Assembly (NCBI RefSeq): GCF_014698965.1
Contig: NZ_JACXAE010000118.1
Coordinates: forward strand, 1-64,000
Length of the DNA: 64,000 nt
Direction: 5' to 3'
Origin: Iningainema tapete BLCC-T55
Lineage (GTDB): Bacteria; Cyanobacteriota; Cyanobacteriia; Cyanobacteriales; Nostocaceae
In this document: piece by piece, positions 29,896 to 37,689 of the stretch
Position numbering within the stretch: the first letter of the stretch is position 1
Layout: each line of letters opens with the position of its first letter
The notes under the pieces: generated by a model
Databases searched by the model: none
What the model was told of the DNA's origin: nothing
The model's input: the letters and a program-made list of their open reading frames with translations, nothing else
Made by a program: the position numbers and the translations under genes

Positions 29896-30168
29896 GTGAG
29901 CACCGAACAAGTTAATAATCAAATTGAAGAAGTAGAAGAACTAGAAAGTAGTCCTTGTACTGGAAGAGAAATATCGGATGAAGATGCATTACAAGTGTTC
30001 AATTACTATTTAAGTGGTGAATACCTCATTAGGAACTTAGAAATAGTGCGACAAAGGAAACAGAAGACATTAGAAGAACTTGCTCATTTAGAAGCAGCAG
30101 AAAAAAGAATTATAGATAGAATACGAGAGCAAAAAATTAATCTTAAATCCGACCAGCATCATGATTAA
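29896..30168 (+). CDS. Small coiled-coil protein, unknown
   Basis: 90 residues from GTG 29896, chosen because GGAGG at 29886-29890 is 5 bases upstream and embedded in the end of the previous gene (stop 29891-29893). The N-terminus is acidic (NNQIEEVEELESS). The rest is a long heptad-like helix (EIVRQRKQKTLEELAHLEAAEKR). Not recognised. Tight coupling to 29312..29893 suggests partner proteins; an acetyltransferase-like protein with a small partner recalls GNAT toxin modules, but the order and folds do not match a known antitoxin. Confidence 0.55.
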   Translation: MSTEQVNNQIEEVEELESSPCTGREISDEDALQVFNYYLSGEYLIRNLEIVRQRKQKTLEELAHLEAAEKRIIDRIREQKINLKSDQHHD

Positions 30169-30282
30169 TTTCTCATAATAAAATATCTAACGAAGAGCGC
30201 AGTCGCTCCCGGCGCGAAAAACCCGCTTTCTGTGTCCGTTGTCTCACCGTGTCACTGTCGAACTCACCTTGTCATTTGCTTT

Positions 30283-30330
30283 TAACTGTTATCCTACCGA
30301 CTCAATCACTTTGTACACCTGAGCTTGAAA
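30283..30330. repeat. Fragment of mscS coding sequence (copy 2)
   Basis: AACTGTTATCCTACC and TTTGTACACCTGAGCTT match 33850-33896 inside the mscS gene 33641..35224 (there AACTGTTCTCCTACC and TTTGTACACCTGAGCTA). It lies just beyond the stop of the Rieske gene and marks another junction of cargo and mscS-derived sequence. Confidence 0.65.
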
Positions 30331-30337
30331 GTTGCTT

Positions 30338-31669
30338 CTATCTGTGTGCATGGATGTAGTCCACAAAGTAAAATCTTGGACTCAGCCAGAATCTTAGCCA
30401 AGCGTAAGCTCCTAGAGCTAGTAATGCTGTCACAATTAAGGGTAAACCTAGAGTCAGTTTCAATCTATCGTCCAGGAGAGCAACAGCACAAACTGTAATA
30501 GCAAAGTAAATTAAAAGCACTGCTTGCAAGCGTTGCACAACTAAAAGTGCTTCTCGACAGCTACGACAATGCTGGGTGTGTTGTTTGTAGCGATCGAGGA
30601 TTTGTTGGCGATCGCTATTGATATTCCATGTTGGTGAAACATCAATTCCAACTTCGCTCCAGGGTAGTTGTCCGTGACAGTAGCGATCGAACCAATTCCT
30701 AAACTCTATTACTAAACGGTCTGCACTTGTAGGTAGCTGATAGGCAGTTTTCCAGCTAGTGGTAGATTTTCTTTGTTGCAGAAAATACTCTTGCTGCATA
30801 AGAAGAACCATATCTCCATCGAGAACCAAATTACGTTCGCTGAGGTGATCCCACCAACGGGGTGTGAGATAATGGAGTGTTTTGGCAAAGTTACGGGTAA
30901 AATGAGCGACAATTCTCGACTTACCAGGAGACACAGGTATACAGTAGGTGACAAGTCCCAGCTGTTTGCCGTCATTGCCCAAACCGATCGCATACTCCAA
31001 GCGACAAGGTGGTTCAAAAGTGATTGTTCTTTGTAAACCTTCTTCTGTAATCACTTCTATCAAATTGGGTGTTGATTGGACAATTTTGAGCGCAATCGGT
31101 CTTGCTTGTTTGCGATCGCCTTGCACGCCATGATGAGAAAAAGGAACATGACTGGGATCTGCCACATTTTCCACAAGAGTTTGCCAGTCATACTCTAAAT
31201 CTCGTACAAAAGAAGACCAAACAAAGCCTTTGCTTGCGTCTACTTGGGGTGACAAAGGTAATGGTGTATCGAGAGCTTGTTGGCTTGATTTTGCATCTGG
31301 CCAAACCCAGAGTAAATCCTGTTGCTGACGAACTGGTAGTGCTACAGCACACAGATTTTTTTGATTGTTGCTCACAAGTTCTGGATTTTCTGCTTGGGGA
31401 ATATGAGTACAAATTCCTTGCCGATCAAATTGCCAACCATGATAGCTACACATTAAATTCCCTGTTTCCTCATCAATGCGACCCTCACTTAGGGGAGCCT
31501 TACGGTGGGGACATTGATCTAAAAACACTTGGAAAGTTTCAGATGATTTGGGTTTCCAGATGACTAAACGCAGTCCCAGAAGTGTCACCGCTGTTGGTTG
31601 CTTGGGATCTAAATCAACGAAAGGCGTTATAGGATACCAATGCTGAAAAAAATTGAATTCCGGATTCAT
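30338..31669 (-). CDS. Rieske non-heme iron oxygenase, pheophorbide a oxygenase-like
   Basis: A protein of 443 residues. Rieske [2Fe-2S] ligands Cys53, His55, Cys74 and His77 (CPHRKAPLSEG ... MCSYHGW). The catalytic domain has 'NVADPSHVPFSHHG', which supplies the mononuclear iron ligands. The C-terminus has a 'HCRSCREAL' CxxC region and two membrane helices (LLIYFAITVCAVALLDD; LPLIVTALLALGAYAWL). This is the arrangement of the PaO/Tic55/Lls1 group, which oxidises chlorophyll breakdown products or similar substrates at membranes with ferredoxin. It is bounded by mscS-derived fragments, so it sits in the accreted region. The exact substrate cannot be told from sequence alone. Confidence 0.88.
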   Translation of the reverse strand: MNPEFNFFQHWYPITPFVDLDPKQPTAVTLLGLRLVIWKPKSSETFQVFLDQCPHRKAPLSEGRIDEETGNLMCSYHGWQFDRQGICTHIPQAENPELVSNNQKNLCAVALPVRQQQDLLWVWPDAKSSQQALDTPLPLSPQVDASKGFVWSSFVRDLEYDWQTLVENVADPSHVPFSHHGVQGDRKQARPIALKIVQSTPNLIEVITEEGLQRTITFEPPCRLEYAIGLGNDGKQLGLVTYCIPVSPGKSRIVAHFTRNFAKTLHYLTPRWWDHLSERNLVLDGDMVLLMQQEYFLQQRKSTTSWKTAYQLPTSADRLVIEFRNWFDRYCHGQLPWSEVGIDVSPTWNINSDRQQILDRYKQHTQHCRSCREALLVVQRLQAVLLIYFAITVCAVALLDDRLKLTLGLPLIVTALLALGAYAWLRFWLSPRFYFVDYIHAHR

Positions 31670-31701
31670 TTTACAAAAAATTAGGGTATCGGAGATAGGG
31701 T

Positions 31702-31835
31702 GTAGGGCAATACGGTTCGGTTAAGGGTTAAAGGGTTAGGGGACAAGGTGGTTCTCTTTCCCTTTAACCCTTACCCTTTAACCTTTTGCCATTCGCGTTT
31801 GTGAATAACAAGCGCTGATCCGAACCGTCCACACC
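31702..31835. mobile_element. Nested inverted-repeat element, MITE-like
   Basis: Outer arms ACGGTTCGG (31712-31720) and CCGAACCGT (31820-31828) enclose GGTTAAGGGTTAAAGGG facing CCCTTTAACCCTTACCC. The element is about 120-130 bases, has no ORF, and sits between the Rieske gene start and the TerB-like gene end. It could be a miniature transposable element or a dispersed palindrome. No target duplication is obvious. Confidence 0.45.
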
Positions 31836-31866
31836 CTCTGAATCAACCTAATGGGGTTCTGCTCAA

Positions 31867-32359
31867 TTAAGCTAAAACCTCTGTCTGTAGTAGTGCCTTG
31901 CGTAATGCAGTTACTGCTTCTTCTGTCTCTACCAACCTATGGATAGCAAGGGCAATATCATCTTCAACCTTCAACAGTTTAGCTGCTTTCTTCACAGCGT
32001 TTTGCTCTTCAAGTGAATAATTCTGATCGGCGCGAGCCATTTGAATTGCATGATATAACAACGTTCTTGATTTCGACCAAGTAGAAACATCAACTGTAAT
32101 CTTAGTCAGTAAATTTTCGCGCGTCAGCATTTTTGTATTCAAATGTTTTGTATTTCTCTATTGCTTCTTCAGGAGCACCAGCCATGCGCTGATGATTTAT
32201 TAACCAATTTAGTTCACCTTCTGGAACTTCTCCATCAGATCCTGCAATAGCAAGCAGTGCATATCCGTAGTTAAGAACTGCTTCAAAGGGAGCTGAGGAG
32301 ACACCTAAGTTTTTTTTCAGATATTCTGACAAAGCTATTGCTTCTTGAGCATTACTCAT
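31867..32359 (-). pseudogene. TerB-like gene with a single-base frameshift
   Basis: The first frame runs from 32359 (MSNAQEAIALSEYLKKN) through 'ALLAIAGSDGEVPEGELNWL' and stops at 32102. The second frame carries the other TerB unit, 'ARADQNYSLEEQNAVKKAAK', to 31867. They overlap at GCGCGAAAATTTACTG (about 32110-32125). Removing one A from the AAAA run joins 'KNADAR' to 'NLLTKITVD' in one frame of about 164 codons, the usual family length. It is probably a recent insertion in a homopolymer, or a sequencing error. The upstream promoter element is intact (32431-32455). Confidence 0.72.
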
Positions 32360-32590
32360 ATTATTCAAATACCTCTAATGACTCTGTTGATTAAGACTCT
32401 TGTATTGTAGGGGCGATCGCCGTTAAAGAGGCAAGGACAGTTAAGACAGTTAAGGTATTTAATAAATATTTAAGATTCAGGAGCTTCAACACGAGGGGGA
32501 ATTGTAACTCCTTCCCGCAACAAAGCATCGGTAAAAATCTTCCTCAGAACGCGCTCTCATTTGAAGATGTTTTCCCGGCTTTACTTTGGT
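32340..32590. repeat. Direct duplication, left copy (TerB 5' end, promoter repeats, mscS 3' end)
   Basis: About 250 bases matching 33508-33770. Shared in order: the complement of the TerB start (GAGCATTACTCATATTA), GACTCTGTTGATTAAGAC, CGCCGTTAAAGAGGCAAGG, GGTATTTAATAAATATTTAA and then the mscS 3' coding end (CAACACGAGGGGGAATTGTA). The copy leaves mscS homology near 32590. The two copies flank the PIN toxin-antitoxin genes. Confidence 0.75.
32431..32455 (-). promoter_or_regulatory. Direct-repeat promoter of the frameshifted TerB-like gene
   Basis: Gene-strand reading: C-CTTAACTGT-CTTAACTGT-C-CTTGC, 72 bases before ATG 32359. TACAAT lies 19 bases after TTGCCT and could be the -10. Confidence 0.6.
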
Positions 32591-32697
32591 TGATGTCCCT
32601 CATAGTATATTGAGTAAAAAAATACATTAAAATAAAATAGGACTTTTGCTAGTATAGAATTGTTTTCATCAACTTGTCAATTAGCCCACAAACTCTT

Positions 32698-33009
32698 ATG
32701 AAAGCAATCCAAGCTACAGGTAAAATTGATGCACAAGGTCAATTATCTTTAGATCACCCCATTGAAGGAACTTTACCCAGTTCAGTACGAGTGATTATTT
32801 TATTTGCAGAAACAGAAGCAGATACAGATGAATTTTGGGAAAGCATCGGTAAATATCAGCAGCGTACTCTAATGTCAGCGAAACAATTAGAAAAGGGATT
32901 AAAACAGGTTTTGGTTGAGGCTGGCTATGATTCTAAGGAGAAAATTATTGACCTTGTGCAAGAGGTTAAACGAGAAATAGCAGCAGAACGCCAACAACAA
33001 CAAGATTAG
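32698..33009 (+). CDS. Antitoxin-like protein upstream of a PIN toxin
   Basis: 103 residues from ATG 32698 (MKAIQATGKIDAQGQLSLDH); an upstream TTG at 32674 is possible. The first 45 residues form a short beta-rich section ('GQLSLDHPIEGTLPSSVRVI') like AbrB/MazE-type or related antitoxins of cyanobacterial PIN systems. The C-terminal half is a charged helix (KQLEKGLKQVLVEAGYDS). The stop is 5 bases before the PIN toxin start, the usual antitoxin-toxin order. No strong ribosome binding site is seen. The pair is flanked by direct repeats, consistent with acquisition. Confidence 0.65.
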   Translation: MKAIQATGKIDAQGQLSLDHPIEGTLPSSVRVIILFAETEADTDEFWESIGKYQQRTLMSAKQLEKGLKQVLVEAGYDSKEKIIDLVQEVKREIAAERQQQQD

Positions 33010-33014
33010 ATTAA

Positions 33015-33473
33015 ATGACAACAATTCCTCAATTGATTTTTTTAGATACTAATGTTTATCTCATTGGTGCAGTTGATCTAGACAGTGCTGAAGGTCAGAT
33101 TTTGCAAATGTTAGGGTGGGAATTTCAAGGCGATTATAGGTGTGAGGTGGTGATTTCCGAAGAGTTAATTGACCAAATTTCCCGAGTTGCTAAACGATTA
33201 AAGAATAAAGATTGGGGAGGTGAAATCATTGGACGGATTTGGCAGAAGTTGAAAGTTCGTTATATTCAAATTGATGATTCTGCCTTGGCTACTATAGAAG
33301 CACAAGGAATTATCCCTCGTGAAGATGTAGGAGTTTATTTGACGGCGAAACAAGGACAAGCACAATGTTTTGTTTCTGCTAACCATAAGTTAATACGCAT
33401 TTTAGCTCAACAAACTGGCGAGTTTGAGTGTTTGACTCCATCAGAATTTGTAAGCAAGTACCTGAATTTCTAG
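33015..33473 (+). CDS. PIN-domain ribonuclease toxin
   Basis: A protein of 152 residues. The N-terminal 'IFLDTNVYLIGA' gives the first catalytic Asp. The conserved Glu is probably in 'VISEELIDQI'. Later acids are in 'IIPREDVGVYLTAK', and the final 'CFVSANHKLIRIL' strand is the PIN C-terminal core. PIN toxins cleave RNA with Mg2+ and are held inactive by the partner encoded just upstream. It is slightly longer than VapC (about 130). This is an intact module, in contrast to the orphan at 9780. The duplicated TerB 5' end follows directly downstream on the opposite strand. Confidence 0.75.
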   Translation: MTTIPQLIFLDTNVYLIGAVDLDSAEGQILQMLGWEFQGDYRCEVVISEELIDQISRVAKRLKNKDWGGEIIGRIWQKLKVRYIQIDDSALATIEAQGIIPREDVGVYLTAKQGQAQCFVSANHKLIRILAQQTGEFECLTPSEFVSKYLNF

Positions 33474-33507
33474 CTGTGGATGGTATCTTTTTACTTTTTA
33501 ACGAACA

Positions 33508-33770
33508 ACTGCCTCTTTAGCATTACTCATATTACTCAAATACCTTCAATGACTCTGTTGATTAAGACTTTTGTATTGTATGCGCGAGCGCCGTTAAAGA
33601 GGCAAGGACAGTTAAGACAGTTAAGGTATTTAATAAATATTTAAGATTCTGGAGCTTCAACACGAGGGGGAATTGTAATTCCTTCCCGCAACAAAGCATC
33701 GGTAAAAATCTTCCTGAGAACGCGCTGGATTTGAAGATGTTTTCCCGGTTTTACCTTCGTTAATGTCCGG
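33508..33770. repeat. Direct duplication, right copy
   Basis: Right-hand copy of the 32340-32590 segment. On the minus strand it begins with a dead TerB start (ATGAGTAATGCTAAAGAGGC, 33512-33531; the next codons are lost), then the direct-repeat promoter, and runs into the true 3' end of mscS. Confidence 0.75.
33602..33626 (-). promoter_or_regulatory. Direct-repeat promoter copy next to the mscS stop
   Basis: C-CTTAACTGT-CTTAACTGT-C-CTTGC on the minus strand, 70 bases before a remnant TerB start at 33531. It lies 15 bases after the stop of mscS 33641..35224, so it probably serves nothing now except the remnant. Confidence 0.5.
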
Positions 33771-35224
33771 AGCAATAAATGAGTTTCTCCCAAGCTTTCT
33801 ACTCCATCCACTTGTGTGGATTCGAGTACATCGGCGTTAGAAGCTTTTAACTGTTCTCCTACCTCTTCAATCATTTTGTACACCTGAGCTAAGTTAGAAT
33901 TATAAGGTACGCTAAGTTCAACTACAGCAAAAGTATACTGTTTAGAGTAGTTGGTGATTGAGCCAATATCGCCATTACGAATAATCTGCAATTGCCCATT
34001 GGGATGCCTAATCCGAGTGGTTCTCAGTTCAATTGCTTCTACAGTCCCCTCGACAACCTTCTCTTCAGCTTTCCCCGCCTGGATATAGTCACCTACTAAG
34101 TAATAGTTTTCAAACAGAATAAAAAAGCCACAGACGATATCGTTGACTAGTGTCTGTGCCCCAAAACCCACAGCTACACCAACAATTCCTGCACCAGCGA
34201 GTATGGGTGTGGGATTGATGTCAAGAGTATAGAGGATGGAAACAGCTGCGCCAAAATAAACTAGATATTGTAATAAACTACGGATGAGAGGAACAAGAGT
34301 GAGCCGTCTGCTTGTTTGAATTTCACTCAGATTTTGGTCTTTGAACAACACCTCTTCAACCAGTAAGTAGGCTACCTCAAACAACACACGACTGATGAAG
34401 ATGATACCAACAATTTGAACAATTTTAGCTCCGAAAACGGCAACGTTGGCGATTAACTGGATTTGCTGAATCACCAATGTTGCCACGCAAATATAAATCA
34501 CAAATTCCAGACACCGCTTCAAAAAGGGGATGAGGTGTCGGAGGCGATCGTAATATCTGAGCAGGTTTTCCGGACTTGAGTATCTTACACTTAAAGCATC
34601 TAAGCTATCAATAATGGCAGTGATTGCTTTCGGGATGAGTAACCCAATGGCAACGATCAGATAAATCCGCAGTAGGATGTAGAGGTACTTAGAGATAGTT
34701 ACTGGCAGTTGGAGAAAGTTGCTACATAAGATCACAGCCCATAGCCAAACTCCACTAGTAACGATGTTGTTGAGGTTACTAAAGAACGTGTCGATACTTT
34801 GATCGTCGGTAGTGCTTTGGTCAATTCTCTTTGCCCGAATATTAGCCACTTTCAGCCAATAGCGCACAATTTTGAGCGCGATCGCCGCTACAATCAAAGT
34901 ACCAACGCTTTGCGCAATCCCAATTCCTAAAGTTAGCCAAAATCCTGATGGAATACGCTCAATCAACGAGAGTGTATATTTTTGCAGGTTTTCGCCTCGA
35001 TAAAGTAGAAAACCATTAGCAGCCACAATTAAAATGCACAATACCAAACAAGTGAGTATCAACAACCCCTTAATGTTTCGACGCAGAGTTTTGATGTTTC
35101 TCTCCTGACCTCTGAAAATAGATATATTAATAAACATCCCAGAGAATTTGCCCACAAGCCAGTTCACTAACAAAAAAACAAAGATTGTTAGGCTGACCTC
35201 AGCTAAGATAATTAATAAAGCCAT
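33641..35224 (-). CDS. Large MscS-family mechanosensitive channel
   Basis: A protein of 527 residues with about six to eight membrane helices before the MscS core. The core is 'GAGIVGVAVGFGAQTLVNDI', then 'GFFILFENYYLVGDYIQAG' and 'VEAIELRTTRIRHPNGQL'. The cytoplasmic alpha/beta domain ends 'EGITIPPRVEAPES'. It is an inner-membrane tension-gated channel, of the longer class. Its promoter region has a direct-repeat element (35351-35375). Fragments of its 3' coding region occur at 29046, 30283 and 32457, so its 3' end has been duplicated repeatedly. The gene itself is intact. Confidence 0.9.
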   Translation of the reverse strand: MALLIILAEVSLTIFVFLLVNWLVGKFSGMFINISIFRGQERNIKTLRRNIKGLLILTCLVLCILIVAANGFLLYRGENLQKYTLSLIERIPSGFWLTLGIGIAQSVGTLIVAAIALKIVRYWLKVANIRAKRIDQSTTDDQSIDTFFSNLNNIVTSGVWLWAVILCSNFLQLPVTISKYLYILLRIYLIVAIGLLIPKAITAIIDSLDALSVRYSSPENLLRYYDRLRHLIPFLKRCLEFVIYICVATLVIQQIQLIANVAVFGAKIVQIVGIIFISRVLFEVAYLLVEEVLFKDQNLSEIQTSRRLTLVPLIRSLLQYLVYFGAAVSILYTLDINPTPILAGAGIVGVAVGFGAQTLVNDIVCGFFILFENYYLVGDYIQAGKAEEKVVEGTVEAIELRTTRIRHPNGQLQIIRNGDIGSITNYSKQYTFAVVELSVPYNSNLAQVYKMIEEVGEQLKASNADVLESTQVDGVESLGETHLLLRTLTKVKPGKHLQIQRVLRKIFTDALLREGITIPPRVEAPES

Positions 35225-35271
35225 ATATAAATACAGATGTTAATAAATAGTTAATTACCCCGAAGATTTTC

Positions 35272-35300
35272 GTAGGGGCACGGCAATGCCGTGCCCCTAC
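35272..35300. repeat. Perfect palindrome GTAGGGGCACGGC / GCCGTGCCCCTAC
   Basis: 13-base arms with a 3-base centre, upstream of the mscS start. It is a typical cyanobacterial dispersed hairpin. It lies between the mscS start and its direct-repeat element, so it would be in the 5' leader. Confidence 0.7.
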
Positions 35301-35350
35301 TTGAAAACCTGTAATTTTCCGAATTATCTTCTCTTAGCATAGAAGAAAAA

Positions 35351-35375
35351 TCAAGGGCAGATAAGACAGTTAAGG
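35351..35375 (-). promoter_or_regulatory. Direct-repeat promoter element of mscS 33641..35224
   Basis: Gene-strand reading: C-CTTAACTGT-CTTATCTGC-C-CTTGATT. TTGATT can act as -35. The element is about 127 bases before the start, further than in the TerB genes, with the hairpin in between. Confidence 0.55.
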
Positions 35376-35901
35376 AATTGGGGAAGGCTATAGTTCTACA
35401 GTGAGGTGATTTTCTCACGGCTTTGCGTCTATGCCACCGATGTTAACTCAACATTGCACTGGCGAAAAGTTAACTTTCTTTTCAGAATACTGTCAACTTT
35501 AGCTCTAAAGAAGTTAATTTACGTAATTGACAAAATATGGTTTATATACCTCAATGCTAGATCGGGGACTTCAGCAGTTTTATTGTCTGGAGCTTGAAGC
35601 ACTATGCGTAATTTTTCTGACTTAAGTTAAGACATAATTTATACTAGTTTTTTTATATTTATTTTAAAAAAATAACTTTTTTGGTAGTAGGTAGAATTAT
35701 ACAACAAGTTATTGTGTAAATCTAGTCACATATGTCAGTTTACAGATAGCAAGAAAAATAATATTCTGAAAACTAAGACCATAGGTATTACTTAGTGTAA
35801 TAAAGAATGGGTGCAATCGGGCTTGATCTTATACCCAAGTCCTTGAAAAAGTTAACACTCGTAGTAAATAAGGTAATAAAAATTACATTAAATCAGAGTT
35901 A
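35376..35901 (+). promoter_or_regulatory. Upstream region of HTH-AAA gene, homologous to that of the histidine kinase
   Basis: From about 35440 to 35740 this spacer shares ordered blocks with 38905-39200 upstream of 39274: AAAAGTTAAC, GACATAATTT, AAAAAATAACTTTTTT, AGTAGGT and CTAGTCACATAT. No coding pattern. The shared blocks are probably a common promoter or leader. No canonical -35/-10 pair is assigned. Confidence 0.55.
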
Positions 35902-37311
35902 ATGATTAGTAACATGAACTTATCTAAGAGTAGGAGAAAGCGGGGAGTTGTGCTGACTGCTTCAGGATTGAAGCGGCTTTTAAGCGCGATTGTGGCGCAG
36001 GAGATGGCACAGAACAACGGTAAAAGTTTTACTCTAGACGAGCTAGGTTTGCGCATTAATGTTTCTACCAAAACTCTAAGCCGACTTTGGTCGTTAAAGA
36101 TAGGCGTAGACCAAAAAACTGTGAGATTGTGCTTTAGCGCCTTTAACCTAGAATTACGCTCAGAAGACTATACAATTTTGAATGAACACAACAATACTGA
36201 TTCTGACTGCGATCGCGCTCTTGATACACAACGAGTAAATTCTTCTGGGTCAAAATTTGTCGATGAACAACGCCATCAACTTGAACATCTTTGGTCATAT
36301 CCAGATGGTCCAGTACCGCTAGATTCCCCCTTCTATGTCGAACGTCCGCCAATTGAGGAACTAGTTTGCCGTGAGGTACTTCAACCTGGTTGCTTGATTC
36401 GTATCAAAGCACCCAGACAGATGGGTAAGAGTTCTCTGGTGCTGCGGCTGTGTGCCTTTGCACAAAAGCAAGGGTATCGCATTGTGAATTTGAATTGCTA
36501 CCAAATCGATTCCAACTGTCTAACTGACTTAAATCAGCTTTTGCGTTGTCTGTGCTGGCGAGTTGCCAAAGAATTAGGCATTGACTCCAACCTCAATGAC
36601 TATTGGGATGAGGAAATGGGTTGCAAGTTGAATTGCACTTTCTACGTCCAGAGCCATTTGCTCCAGCAAAGTCAAAGTCCAGTAGTTCTAGTATTGAATG
36701 AAGTTGACCGCTTGTTTGAATATCCTCATATTGCTTCTGAGTTCTTTGCCTTGTTGCGCTCTTGGTACGAGCAAGCACGATATGATGCTACCTGGCAGAA
36801 GTTAAGGCTTGTACTAGTTTATTCTACAGAAGAATATGTGACCCTGAACATCAACCGCTCCCCGTTTAATATTGGACTACCTATCCGTCTATGCGAATTT
36901 ACCCAAGAACAGGTAGAAGATTTAGCCCAGCGACACGGGTTAGACTGGATCTCTGGTAAGGAATCCGTTCAACTAATGTCACTAGTGGGGGGTCATCCAT
37001 ATCTAATTCGGATGGCGCTGTATTATTTAGGCTGCCTGGATATTACTTTACCACAACTGCTACAGGAAGCGATCGCCGACGGCGGCATCTATCGCGATCA
37101 TTTATGGCGCTACTGGTTAAAACTGCAAGATCAACCAAATCTGGCAAAGGCATATGCTGAAGTTGTCGCAGCACAAAGTGTTTCGCTTCATCCGATTGAA
37201 GCATATCAACTCGACAGCTTGGGATTGATCCGCACCCTCGCATCGCGTCCTCTTCCGCGTTGCGAACTTTACCGCCTTTATTTCGGAAAACAACTAACTA
37301 CACTGGTGTAA
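35902..37311 (+). CDS. HTH-AAA ATPase (AAA-like domain, PF14516 type)
   Basis: A protein of 469 residues. The HTH-like N-domain has 'RGVVLTASGLKRL', '[12 protein letters not shown]' and '[15 protein letters not shown]', then a short linker and the AAA-like domain. P-loop '[10 protein letters not shown]' (Lys176), Walker-B position 'LVLNEVDRLF' (Asn-Glu), sensor-like 'SPFNIGLPIRL'. It is closest in architecture to 3635..5086. There is no WD40 partner beside it, so this copy acts alone or with a distant partner. Its upstream region is homologous to that of the histidine kinase 39274..40326, so the two genes are probably coregulated. The N-domain may bind DNA; that is inference from the helical pattern. 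Confidence 0.8.
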   Translation: MISNMNLSKSRRKRGVVLTASGLKRLLSAIVAQEMAQNNGKSFTLDELGLRINVSTKTLSRLWSLKIGVDQKTVRLCFSAFNLELRSEDYTILNEHNNTDSDCDRALDTQRVNSSGSKFVDEQRHQLEHLWSYPDGPVPLDSPFYVERPPIEELVCREVLQPGCLIRIKAPRQMGKSSLVLRLCAFAQKQGYRIVNLNCYQIDSNCLTDLNQLLRCLCWRVAKELGIDSNLNDYWDEEMGCKLNCTFYVQSHLLQQSQSPVVLVLNEVDRLFEYPHIASEFFALLRSWYEQARYDATWQKLRLVLVYSTEEYVTLNINRSPFNIGLPIRLCEFTQEQVEDLAQRHGLDWISGKESVQLMSLVGGHPYLIRMALYYLGCLDITLPQLLQEAIADGGIYRDHLWRYWLKLQDQPNLAKAYAEVVAAQSVSLHPIEAYQLDSLGLIRTLASRPLPRCELYRLYFGKQLTTLV

Positions 37312-37340
37312 CATAAGGGGTGGTAACTCCACCTCAAAGG

Positions 37341-37649
37341 TTACTGTAGCAACGCTTTTTGCACAAGCGTTATCACTTCTTCATCTCCATGAGAAATGAT
37401 TAACTTAGTACCATTTTGCTCAGATTTTACAGACCAATCAGACCCTGGTAAAAGCGGACGTATAGGAACAGATGTAATCACCCACTCTGTGTTTTCTAAC
37501 TGAGAACTGGGTTTTGACTGACTTGATGAGTCTGGCAAATAAACTGAAGTTTGTGCAAAGCTTGAGTTCTGAAACATAAAACATAAGCTAAACACAACAA
37601 AAACAAACGCAATTACCTTTTTCATGAACTGTAAGCTCTTCATCGCCAA
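37341..37649 (-). CDS. Small secreted or periplasmic protein
   Basis: About 94-102 residues. Two starts are possible: ATG 37625 (MKKVIAFVFVVFSLCFMF) gives a clean signal peptide with cleavage near 'SSFA|QT'; upstream starts add 'MAMKSLQF' only. The mature part is short and Ser-rich (SSQSKPSSQLENTEW), then 'WSVKSEQNGTKLIISHGDEE'. No family recognised. Upstream lie a decayed copy of another locus and a direct-repeat element (37790-37855) pointing towards this gene, so it may have captured that promoter. Confidence 0.65.
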   Translation of the reverse strand: MAMKSLQFMKKVIAFVFVVFSLCFMFQNSSFAQTSVYLPDSSSQSKPSSQLENTEWVITSVPIRPLLPGSDWSVKSEQNGTKLIISHGDEEVITLVQKALLQ

Positions 37650-37689
37650 ATTTTACCTTACATTACGGTTACTCAAACGTACTATATAT

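Noticed and set aside
28946-33770. Integrative element with attachment sites
   Set aside because: Direct repeats are present, but no integrase, recombinase or tRNA target is visible, so att sites are not claimed.
35406-35597. Small plus-strand ORF
   Set aside because: It lies in the upstream region shared with 38905-39200, where the frame is not conserved.
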